Source of the DNA: Nodularia sp. NIES-3585
Lineage (GTDB): Bacteria > Cyanobacteriota > Cyanobacteriia > Cyanobacteriales > Nostocaceae
Assembly (NCBI RefSeq): GCF_002218065.1
Contig: NZ_BDUB01000001.1
Location: forward strand, 1,127,567-1,191,566
Direction: 5' to 3'
Length of the DNA stretch: 64,000 bases
In this document: positions 56,955 through 64,000 of the stretch, piece after piece
Layout of the letters: the number at the start of each line of letters is the position of its first letter
How positions within the stretch are numbered: the first letter of the stretch is position 1
Program-made: the position numbers and the translations under genes
The notes under the pieces: generated by a model
Database searches by the model: none
What the model was told of the DNA's origin: nothing
The model's input: the letters and a program-made list of their open reading frames with translations, nothing else

Positions 56955-57828
56955 GACTCAGACTAATTAAATCATCAATATTGCGTTTCATAGTGTTGCA
57001 AATTGCATCTAATGGTAAGTCATTAGCATCGTAACCAAAAGGATTTTCTATTTCCAAACCGATGGCTTCAATGCCAAATAAAGTAAAACTAATCAACGCC
57101 ACAATTAATCCTGTCCACCACCCCAAACTTTCCACTAGTTGAAAAGGTAATAGGCAACAATACAGTAATAATAACTGCTTGAGATGAATAGCATATGCTA
57201 AAGGTATTGGGGTTTTTAAAATTCGTTCGCATGCGCCTAAATTATCCACTAGATTATTTAATAACTCCTGCATTGCTGTTAACTGGTAGCTGTTAAGGCA
57301 ATTTTGATTATACTGCTGCTGTAAATAATCTCCAATCCAGAAAGCAACTTCTAGGGGTGGATTATTCATATTCTTAAGTTTTATATACTTAGACTCTGGT
57401 ATTAGTTCTTCTAACTCATTTGTTACGAACTCCCCGCGCAAATGTAATTTAGTCGCTACAGCAAAGGCTACTAATAAATGCAATGCAGCAATTTTACTTT
57501 TTCTATTTTCTGGGGATATTTCATCAATGGAAACCCAAATTTGTCTTGCCAAATTTCGCACATTGTTTACTATGGAACCCCAACATTTTCTGCCTTCCCA
57601 AAAGCGTTCATAAGCTGTATTAGTACGAAAAACTAATAATAAGCCTAAAACGATGCTAGGAATAACACTTCCTAAAATTGGTTGGGATACAGATAATTTA
57701 AAATAATAAAGTATAGAAACAAAAACACCAAATAAACCACACCCAATAACGCGTTTATAAATCGCGAAAATTACTGAACCTTTTAGCTGAAGAGCTATTT
57801 GAAGCCATCGTTTTGTTTGGACTGTCAT
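56932..57828 (-). CDS. Bestrophin-like chloride channel family protein
   Basis: 298 aa. Four hydrophobic segments (about 22-42, 50-66, 214-235, 237-260). LLVFRTNTAYERFWEGRKCWGSIVNNVRNLARQI and the C-terminal FGIEAIGLEIENPFGYDANDLPLD are the bestrophin/RFP-TM signature, including the Ca-clasp-like acidic end. In thylakoids such proteins tune the proton-motive force or HCO3 flow; substrate and membrane are not shown here. Confidence 0.88.
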   Translation of the reverse strand: MTVQTKRWLQIALQLKGSVIFAIYKRVIGCGLFGVFVSILYYFKLSVSQPILGSVIPSIVLGLLLVFRTNTAYERFWEGRKCWGSIVNNVRNLARQIWVSIDEISPENRKSKIAALHLLVAFAVATKLHLRGEFVTNELEELIPESKYIKLKNMNNPPLEVAFWIGDYLQQQYNQNCLNSYQLTAMQELLNNLVDNLGACERILKTPIPLAYAIHLKQLLLLYCCLLPFQLVESLGWWTGLIVALISFTLFGIEAIGLEIENPFGYDANDLPLDAICNTMKRNIDDLISLSPSMELYN

Positions 57829-58291
57829 GCAACTAACCTAAAATAAAATTTAGTGAACAGATTTACTAAGCATTTGATTACTTAGAAATCATAACTCTGG
57901 AAGTAGTACAACTGTGATGGAAAAATTTATTGTCGGCCTCTGTTTATGGAGAATAAGCCTTATCCGTTTCATGGGCTGCATCAATTGTCAAATGGGTTCT
58001 ATAATTAACAACTGTCTTATGTCAATTTTAATACTTAGGAATGCGGATTTAATAAAATATAGAGCCTCACCCTTAGTGACTAAGGAGAGGTGCTAAGGGG
58101 TGAGGTCAAAAACCAGATTTGTCTGTTATTTAATTCATATTTTTTACAGATACCTATAGGTTGGCAGGGAAAACCATGTCAGCAGGTTATTTTCAGGATC
58201 AAGTTAAAATAAATGTGTTTTAATATAAATATATTAAGAAATGTCTTAATTTTTTATAAACTTTAATAATCAATTACTGGTAAAAAACAAG
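57829..58291. other. Intergenic region with a palindromic element (58065-58105)
   Basis: CCTCACCC(T)TA and TAAGGGGTGAGG pair over about 11 bp with one bulge. The rest is AT-rich promoter-type DNA before deoC. A 60-codon plus-strand frame from 57914 lacks any family resemblance. Confidence 0.5.
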
Positions 58292-58966
58292 ATGGCAGCA
58301 GACTATATTGATATTGCGCCATTTATCGATCATTCTCTGCTGATGCCAACGGCTACTCCAGAGCAGGTTGAGCAATGGTGCCAAGAAGCCGACAGATTTA
58401 ATTTTGCGGCAGTTTGTCTTCATCCCTCCTATGTGAAGCAAGCAGCAGAACTCCTCCACGGCAAAAAGCCCCAAGTTTGTACGGTAATTGGCTTTCCTAT
58501 GGGGGCGACAACTTCAGCAGTTAAGCTGTATGAGGCTCAGGAAGCTGCGGAAAATGGGGCGACTGAGCTAGATGTGGTAATTAACTTAGGTTGGTTGAAG
58601 GCGGGCAAAACTGAAGCAGTTCACCGCGAGATTGCGGAAATTTGCGAGGAAACTGGGCAAACTGTCAAGGTAATTTTGGAAACTAACCTGCTGACTGATG
58701 CCGAGAAAAAACTGGCTGCGGAAATATCTATGGAAGCAGGGGCGGCATTCTTAAAAACCAGTACAGGTTGGAATGGCGGTGCTACTCTGGCGGATGTGCG
58801 GCTGTTGAAGGAAATTACTAAAGACAGCGTGGGAATTAAAGCTTCTGGGGGTATTCGCACCTACAATGAAGCCATAGAGCTAATCCTAGCTGGTGCGACT
58901 AGATTAGGCACGTCTCGGAGTATCGATTTAATCCGCCAGCGCGATAACCTGGGAAAAGGTGAATAG
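58292..58966 (+). CDS. deoC: Deoxyribose-phosphate aldolase
   Basis: 224 aa. Splits 2-deoxyribose-5-phosphate to glyceraldehyde-3-phosphate and acetaldehyde. TIM barrel with [46 protein letters not shown] (catalytic Lys), FLKTSTGW and IKASGGIRT (Schiff-base Lys). Full length, good start. Confidence 0.95.
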   Translation: MAADYIDIAPFIDHSLLMPTATPEQVEQWCQEADRFNFAAVCLHPSYVKQAAELLHGKKPQVCTVIGFPMGATTSAVKLYEAQEAAENGATELDVVINLGWLKAGKTEAVHREIAEICEETGQTVKVILETNLLTDAEKKLAAEISMEAGAAFLKTSTGWNGGATLADVRLLKEITKDSVGIKASGGIRTYNEAIELILAGATRLGTSRSIDLIRQRDNLGKGE

Positions 58967-59007
58967 TCATGGTTTTTTTTGTCGTTAGCCATTCGTTCTT
59001 GAACACC

Positions 59008-59053
59008 AATGACTAATAACCAATGACTAATGACTAATGACTAATGACTAATG
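59008..59053. repeat. GACTAAT heptamer array containing the recO start codon
   Basis: Tandem ATGACTA units; the last unit's ATG (59051) is the recO start. The same heptamer precedes purM at 20475-20535. Confidence 0.85.
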
Positions 59054-59938
59054 AGTAGAACCTATAAAGCCACAGGAATTAATCTCAAAGCCCAAATACT
59101 GGGAGAGTCAGACAGAATAGTGACGATTTTGACACGAGAATTCGGTTTGATTCAAGCAGTTGCACCAGGGGCGCGCAAGCAAAACTCTAGCCTTGGTGGC
59201 AGGAGTGGGATGTTTGTGGTCAATGAATTACTGATTGCCAAAGGGCGATCGCTCGATAGAATTACACAAGCACAAACTGTCAAAACTTATCCAGGTCTGG
59301 CTCAAGATTTGGGCAAACTTGCTGCTGGTCAGTATTTAGCAGAAATAGTCCTGTGTCAGGCTTTGAGTGAACAACCCCAAGAGGAACTTTATCAGTTACT
59401 CAATGAATATCTTCATCGATTGGAAGCATTAGCCAGGAGTGATAAATCTGGGATTTATGCTCACTTAGCTCATGGAGTGTTTCAGTTTTTTGCGATCGCA
59501 GGATTGTCACCTCAAGTACAAGTCTGTTGCTTAACTCAGAAGACCTTAATTCCAGACTTTACAGACCCTAACTGGCGGGTCGGATTTAGTGTCTCCTCTG
59601 GTGGTACAGTTTGTTTACAGGCTTGGGAAAGTTTGCGAAAAAATAGAGATCAGCCTCGTCTTACTTCATCAGCCCATCACCCAAACTCAGCTTACCAAAC
59701 AGTTATTCATCGGCAAGACATACCAGTAATTTCTTGTCGCTTGGATGCTACAGAATTATCTATGCTCCAACATCTCTCACAACCAGAGATAATGCAAATG
59801 GATGCTGCCAAAAATTATGGCTGGTTATCTGTTGAGCAGATTTTGCGCCAGTATGCTCAATATCATTTAGGTCGCCCAATTCGCTCTGCTACCTTGATTG
59901 ACTCTTATTTTGCCGCTAACCATGATGCAACCGTCTGA
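59051..59938 (+). CDS. recO: DNA repair protein RecO
   Basis: 295 aa. N-terminal OB fold [39 protein letters not shown], then helical domain with zinc-less C-x-L-C region ([10 protein letters not shown]). Loads RecA in gap repair with RecF/RecR. The ATG is formed by a GACTAAT repeat unit with no Shine-Dalgarno before it; a later alternative start is not obvious because the OB strand begins at once. Confidence 0.9.
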   Translation: MSRTYKATGINLKAQILGESDRIVTILTREFGLIQAVAPGARKQNSSLGGRSGMFVVNELLIAKGRSLDRITQAQTVKTYPGLAQDLGKLAAGQYLAEIVLCQALSEQPQEELYQLLNEYLHRLEALARSDKSGIYAHLAHGVFQFFAIAGLSPQVQVCCLTQKTLIPDFTDPNWRVGFSVSSGGTVCLQAWESLRKNRDQPRLTSSAHHPNSAYQTVIHRQDIPVISCRLDATELSMLQHLSQPEIMQMDAAKNYGWLSVEQILRQYAQYHLGRPIRSATLIDSYFAANHDATV

Positions 59939-61514
59939 ATTGGATAGAAAAATCCTCCCTTTGTCACCAAACACCAAAAAACAGAATAGGGCATCAGATC
60001 CTACCGTCAAGAATCACTTGAGTGCTGTTCCTAAGTCTACAAATAGCCCAGAAAAGTCTACACAAGATGTTTCTTTAAATGAACAAAACAGGACATCCGC
60101 AAGCCCAAAAACTGAAGTTCCCAGACAACCCGAAGCCGTCGAAAACGGCAATGGCCGGAGTTTGTCAGTCGCCGCTACTTCAGAAACAGATTCACCACCA
60201 TTAGATGGGTCAAGTGTCGATGCTGACACAGTAAATGAGGAAAAGCAGGGATTTTTACCTGTATTAAGAAATCCTAATTTTCTCGCTCTTTGGGGTGGTC
60301 AAGTTTTTTGCCAGATGGCAGATAAAGTCTATCTGGTGCTGATGATTGGCTTGATTAATACTCAGTTTCAGGGAAGTGATCAAAGCATTAGTGGTTGGGT
60401 ATCAGCTTTAATGATGGCTTTTACGATTCCAGCTGTGCTGTTTGGTTCCGTGGCTGGTGTATTTGTGGATCGCTGGTCGAAGAAAACTGTCCTGGTAACT
60501 ACCAATGCTTGGCGCGGTATCCTAGTTTTGTCAATTCCTTTTTTGCTGTGGTTAACTGATGATTGGCAACCCATTGGGATGTTACCTGTGGGTTTTGGGA
60601 TGATTTTGGGTGTGACTTTTTTAGTCTCTACTCTGACTCAGTTTTTTGCCCCAGCAGAACAAACAGCAATTCCTTTGGTGGTGGAAGAACGGCATTTACT
60701 CTCGGCTAATTCTCTGTATACAACAACCATGATGGCTTCGGTGATTGTGGGGTTTGCCATTGGGGAACCACTGTTAGCGATCGCTGATACACTTTGGCTA
60801 AACATGGGCGGTAGTGGTGGATTAGGGAAGGAAATTTTGGTAGGTGGTAGTTATGCGATCGCTGGATTCATTTTGTTGCTGTTGGCGACTAAAGAAAAAC
60901 CCCACCACCCGGACACAGAATTTCCTCACGTATTCTCTGATTTAAGCGATGGTTTTTCCTACCTCAAAGCTAATTCTCGTGTCCGTAATGCCTTACTACA
61001 ACTGACTATTTTGTTTTCTGTGTTTGCCGCCTTAACGGTTCTAGCTGTGCGGATGGCAGAAATAATTCCTAACTTAAAAGCATCTCAGTTTGGCTTTTTA
61101 TTGGCATTTGGTGGTATTGGTATGGCGGCTGGGGCAACTATTCTCGGTCAATTTGGTCAGCGCTTCTCATACTCCGAACTTAGTCTGTGGGGTTGCTTAG
61201 GTATGGCAGGATGTCTGATTGGTCTGTCGGTATTCACAACACAACTTGGGATAATTCTCATGTTAATAGCCTTTTTGGGTGTATTTGGGGCGCTAGTCGG
61301 TATCCCTATGCAAACCGCTATTCAAACCGAAACTCCGCCAGAGATGCGTGGTAAGGTCTTTGGTCTACAAAATAATGTGATTAATATTGCCTTAACTCTA
61401 CCCTTGGCATTAGCTGGCGTAGCTGAAACCTTTATGGGATTACCCGCGGTTTTCTTGGTATTAGCTGTGACTGTGTTTTCAGGAGGTATATTAACTTTTT
61501 ATAACTCCCATTAG
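59922..61514 (+). CDS. MFS transporter with long cytoplasmic N-terminal extension
   Basis: 530 aa from the ATG at 59922 (a TTG at 59898 is less likely). It overlaps recO by 17 nt. Residues 1 to about 105 are hydrophilic and disordered, followed by about 12 membrane helices ([48 protein letters not shown]). The GxxxDRxxRR-like loop is [10 protein letters not shown]. Similar permeases in cyanobacteria are annotated as lysophospholipid or drug exporters; substrate unknown. Confidence 0.85.
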   Translation: MMQPSELDRKILPLSPNTKKQNRASDPTVKNHLSAVPKSTNSPEKSTQDVSLNEQNRTSASPKTEVPRQPEAVENGNGRSLSVAATSETDSPPLDGSSVDADTVNEEKQGFLPVLRNPNFLALWGGQVFCQMADKVYLVLMIGLINTQFQGSDQSISGWVSALMMAFTIPAVLFGSVAGVFVDRWSKKTVLVTTNAWRGILVLSIPFLLWLTDDWQPIGMLPVGFGMILGVTFLVSTLTQFFAPAEQTAIPLVVEERHLLSANSLYTTTMMASVIVGFAIGEPLLAIADTLWLNMGGSGGLGKEILVGGSYAIAGFILLLLATKEKPHHPDTEFPHVFSDLSDGFSYLKANSRVRNALLQLTILFSVFAALTVLAVRMAEIIPNLKASQFGFLLAFGGIGMAAGATILGQFGQRFSYSELSLWGCLGMAGCLIGLSVFTTQLGIILMLIAFLGVFGALVGIPMQTAIQTETPPEMRGKVFGLQNNVINIALTLPLALAGVAETFMGLPAVFLVLAVTVFSGGILTFYNSH

Positions 61515-61848
61515 TAGTTATCAGACTCAAAGGAGATATAATTCAATACATTCCTAGCAACAGCAATTTTCTGAAAAATTGTCCTTTCGTGCTAGACTAA
61601 ATCCAGCCAAAATCTATCCTAGACTTGCTGAGTATCAATTTGATATTAGCAAGACAAATCTTTTATTAAAAAATAGTTATTAACAACTTATATATTTATA
61701 AGTTAAATCCGGCAATGCACTGGTTTAATAGTAATAAAGCTTGGCTTATTGACTGGATTAGTGTGGGGTTTTATGCAACCTAAACAGCCAAAAATTACAA
61801 CAATATAAAAGTCAAGCAACTAAAAAATTGATTTCTGCAAGCCGCACA
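61515..61848. other. Intergenic, left flank of the insertion element
   Basis: About 330 nt without a coding frame. It may include the original promoter of the glycosyltransferase that now starts at 63254, cut off by the insertion. Confidence 0.4.
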
Positions 61849-61985
61849 CTCGTGACTTCTAGTCATGAGTTAGGCGATCCATCCATATTTCCGTATTTTT
61901 TCTTCTTATGGTCATGCAAATAGTAAGTAAGATAAAGTATGGAAGTAAAACACTACACAAGTTAAGAGATACATCGAGAACAAAA

Positions 61986-63197
61986 ATGCAGAAAGCGTTT
62001 AAAGTTACACTCACTCCTAACCACAGCCAAGAAGTCTTAATTAACAAGAGTATTGGTTGTGCGAGGTTTGTGTATAACCACTTCTTAGCATTAAGACAAC
62101 AGTTATACCTCACAGAGCAAAAAACGTTAAACTATAACGCTTGTAGCCAGCAATTAACTCTACTCAAGAAAGAAGTTGAATGGCTTCAAGAGGTAGATAA
62201 GTTTGCCTTACAAAACTCACTCAGAAATTTAGAGACAGCGTACAAAAACTTCTTTGCTGATTTGAAGAAGGCTAAAGGCAAAAGAAATGTGGGTTTCCCT
62301 AAATTCAAAAAGAAGCATGGATGCAAGCAATCTTACAAAACTAACTTGACTAATGGCAATATTCAAGTAATACAAAATGGTTTAAAACTTCCCAAGATGG
62401 GATGGGTAAAATTCCACAAGTCTCAGGATATTACTGGAACAATTATAAACGTTACCGTAACTCGCACGAACAGAGGCAAATATATTGCTAGTATTCTGTG
62501 TGAAACAGAGATAGAGAAATACCCTCAAGTTGCTCAAAATATTGGTTTAGACCTGGGAATTAAATCTTATCTTGTTGCAAGCAATGGTGAAGTTGTAGAT
62601 AATCCCAAATATTACCGGACTCAAAAAAGGAAGTTACGTAAAGCACACAAGAAATTATCCCGAACTGTAAAAGGTAGTAGTAATCGAGTTAAAGCGAAAA
62701 TCAAGCTGGCTCTTACCTACGAACGCATTACGAATCTAAGAGATGACTTTTTGCACAAGCTGTCAACTCGGTTAATTAGAGAAAACAGCATTATCTGTCT
62801 CGAAGATTTACGAGTTGCTAACATGGTGAGGAATCACAAACTAGCATTAAGTATTTCAGATGCTAGTTGGACTAAGTTCATTACTATGTTGGAATACAAA
62901 TCTGTCTGGCACGACAGAGTTGTGCAGAAAGTTGGTACGTTTTATCCCTCATCTCAGACTTGCAACCATTGCGGTTTTATTAACCCATTAGTTAAAGATT
63001 TGAAGTTACGTGAATGGTCTTGTCCTAGCTGCAATAGTTACAATTTAAGGGATAAAAACGCAGCGCTTAATATATTAGGTGAGGGTTTGAGATTACTAAC
63101 CGCCGTCGGTACGCCGGAGGTTATAAAAAACGCCTGTGGAGAATTTGTAAGTCCTGAAGTAATTCAGGCAGAGATCGTTGAAGCAGGAATCGCGTGA
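61986..63197 (+). CDS. tnpB: TnpB-type RNA-guided nuclease (IS605 OrfB)
   Basis: 403 aa from the ATG at 61986 (MQKAFKVTLTPN), the normal start for the family; a 26-codon upstream extension is possible but unlike TnpB. RuvC residues D189 (GLDLGIKS), E273 (CLEDLRV), D356 (RDKNAALN) and a zinc ribbon C326/C329/C346/C349 (TCNHCGF, SCPSCNS) are intact. TnpB cuts DNA guided by the omega RNA made from the element's right end and helps keep the element at its site. No transposase TnpA, so mobility must come in trans. Confidence 0.93.
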   Translation: MQKAFKVTLTPNHSQEVLINKSIGCARFVYNHFLALRQQLYLTEQKTLNYNACSQQLTLLKKEVEWLQEVDKFALQNSLRNLETAYKNFFADLKKAKGKRNVGFPKFKKKHGCKQSYKTNLTNGNIQVIQNGLKLPKMGWVKFHKSQDITGTIINVTVTRTNRGKYIASILCETEIEKYPQVAQNIGLDLGIKSYLVASNGEVVDNPKYYRTQKRKLRKAHKKLSRTVKGSSNRVKAKIKLALTYERITNLRDDFLHKLSTRLIRENSIICLEDLRVANMVRNHKLALSISDASWTKFITMLEYKSVWHDRVVQKVGTFYPSSQTCNHCGFINPLVKDLKLREWSCPSCNSYNLRDKNAALNILGEGLRLLTAVGTPEVIKNACGEFVSPEVIQAEIVEAGIA

Positions 63198-63217
63198 CTT
63201 CTAGTCATGCGAGGTTC
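63080..63217 (+). ncRNA. Probable omega RNA (reRNA) region of the TnpB element
   Basis: By family analogy the guide scaffold overlaps the 3' end of tnpB and ends at the right end, here including the CGCGTGAC/GTCATGCG hairpin and GAGGTTCAA. The guide would be the 16-20 nt after about 63217. The 5' limit is a rough estimate. Confidence 0.45.
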
Positions 63218-63253
63218 AAGTAACAAACCCGATTTTCTGATAGCTAACAAAGA

Positions 63254-64000
63254 ATGCGTATAGCCTGGATTGGAAAGAAATCACCCTTTTGTGGTAACGT
63301 CACCTACAGTCGAGAAGTTACAAATGCCTTACACCGGGAACACGAAGTTAGTTTTCTCCACTTCGCCCAAGAAGAATCTGAACCTGACAATTGGGCAAAC
63401 TTCCAAGAAGTTTCCCTCCCCTTCATTTATAAATCCCAGGTCTACACAATTCCCAGTTTTAAAGCGACCAAGGTATTAACTGATTCGCTACGAAAAATTA
63501 AGCCAGATATAGTCCATGCTTCTCTGAGTTTATCGCCCCTGGACTTTGTGCTACCGGAAATCTGCGAGCAATTGAATTTACCTCTGATTGCTACCTTTCA
63601 CACAGCCTTTGCGGGGAAGGGGGCAAAATTTGTATCGGGAACACAGATGTTAGCTTATCAACTCTATGCGCCTTGTTTGGGGAAATACGACCGCGTGATT
63701 GTGTTTTCCCAAATTCAACGCGAGTTATTAGCAAGTTTGGGTGTGAACGAAAAGAAAATTGCTGTGATTCCCAATGGCGTTGATACTGCCAAGTTTTCTC
63801 CAGGAGAGTCTACAATCAAAGCCGAGTTTAAAGCGGAACGTTTGTTTGTTTATCAAGGTCGCATAGCGCCAGAAAAAAACGTTGAATCCCTTCTCAGGGC
63901 TTGGAAGCAATCACAAATGAGGCCTGGTAGTAAGTTGCTGATGGTGGGTGATGGTTCTTTGAAGTCTTCTTTGGAACCATTTTATGGTTCAGAATCTGGC
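63254..64000 (+). CDS. GT4-family glycosyltransferase, truncated by the window edge
   Basis: 249 codons seen, no stop. Begins MRIAWIGKKSPFCGNVTYSR; acceptor-side PDIVHASLSLSPLDFVLPEIC and ATFHTAFAGKGA, then the donor-side start VFSQIQRELLASLG, VIPNGVDTAKFSPGE and FVYQGRIAPEKNVESLLRAW. It matches GT-B family 4 enzymes such as lipid- or phosphatidylinositol-type glycosyltransferases. The ATG is 37 nt past the TnpB element, which may have replaced its promoter. Confidence 0.88.
   Translation, partial: MRIAWIGKKSPFCGNVTYSREVTNALHREHEVSFLHFAQEESEPDNWANFQEVSLPFIYKSQVYTIPSFKATKVLTDSLRKIKPDIVHASLSLSPLDFVLPEICEQLNLPLIATFHTAFAGKGAKFVSGTQMLAYQLYAPCLGKYDRVIVFSQIQRELLASLGVNEKKIAVIPNGVDTAKFSPGESTIKAEFKAERLFVYQGRIAPEKNVESLLRAWKQSQMRPGSKLLMVGDGSLKSSLEPFYGSESG

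Larger units (their letters stand above)
61849..63217 (+). mobile_element. IS200/IS605-group (IS1341-type) element with tnpB only
   Basis: Both ends carry the subterminal hairpin of this family: CTCGTGAC-TTCTA-GTCATGAG (61849-61869) on the left and CGCGTGAC-TTCTA-GTCATGCG (63191-63211) on the right, followed by GAGGTTCAA, a usual right-end signature. No tnpA. Exact ends cannot be fixed because these elements make no target duplication. Confidence 0.75.

Noticed and set aside
57914-58096. 60-aa plus-strand ORF before deoC
   Set aside because: No family resemblance, overlaps a palindromic repeat, Cys/Ile/Leu-rich composition of AT-rich noise.

Overview
The window comes from a filamentous, very probably heterocyst-forming cyanobacterium (Nostoc/Anabaena-like Nostocales). 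The evidence is the dense GCGATCGC (HIP1) octamers, chlL/chlN, a cyanobacterial NdhI, an adjacent flv3-flv1 flavodiiron pair, a PatA-type response regulator, many lineage-restricted conserved proteins, and heptameric short tandem repeats (AGTGGGG/AGTAGGG and GACTAAT families) between genes.

Layout. 0-6.4 kb: a minus-strand phototaxis/chemotaxis-type operon (PatA-like regulator, CheY, CheW, and a PixJ/PtxD-like receptor with three likely bilin-binding GAF domains); no CheA is in view. 7-10.7 kb: a decayed Asn-rich repeat gene, a universal stress protein, coaE and a fused cobA-hemD. 11.1-14.8 kb: flv3 and flv1. 15-28.7 kb: housekeeping and envelope genes (mltA, PHP phosphoesterase, purM, sodB, panC/cmk fusion, rlpA, glsA, an SLH-glycosidase), with gene remnants and repeats between them. 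29-32.5 kb: an amidohydrolase divergent from an isochorismatase-family hydrolase and a cupin. 32.6-36.4 kb: a methyltransferase remnant, then a run of stress-type small proteins around a solitary ndhI. 36.6-42.4 kb: a saccharopine-dehydrogenase-like enzyme, small cyanobacterial proteins, and chlL-ORF254-chlN, preceded by a 33-codon upstream ORF that overlaps the chlL start.

42.4-46.6 kb is an AT-rich defence/accessory island. It holds a RelE/YafQ-type toxin-antitoxin pair, a retron-type reverse transcriptase followed 1 nt later by a protein with a HEPN-like R-x4-H motif, an orphan antitoxin, and a YefM/YoeB-like pair. Upstream of the reverse transcriptase I find a candidate msr-msd RNA: a sigma70-like promoter whose predicted start coincides with a 12-bp inverted repeat (a1/a2) enclosing 131 nt with two hairpins. 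This is the best candidate here for a little-described system: a retron with a HEPN-like putative effector.

46.7-64 kb returns to core genes: a STAS-sugar transferase fusion, queE, DUF3318, a glycosyltransferase, rsfS-CGLD27-asparaginase, initiator tRNA, a DUF697-type GTPase, an orphan C5 DNA methyltransferase, a bestrophin-like channel, deoC, recO and an MFS transporter. A lone TnpB insertion element follows, just upstream of a glycosyltransferase that runs off the right edge.
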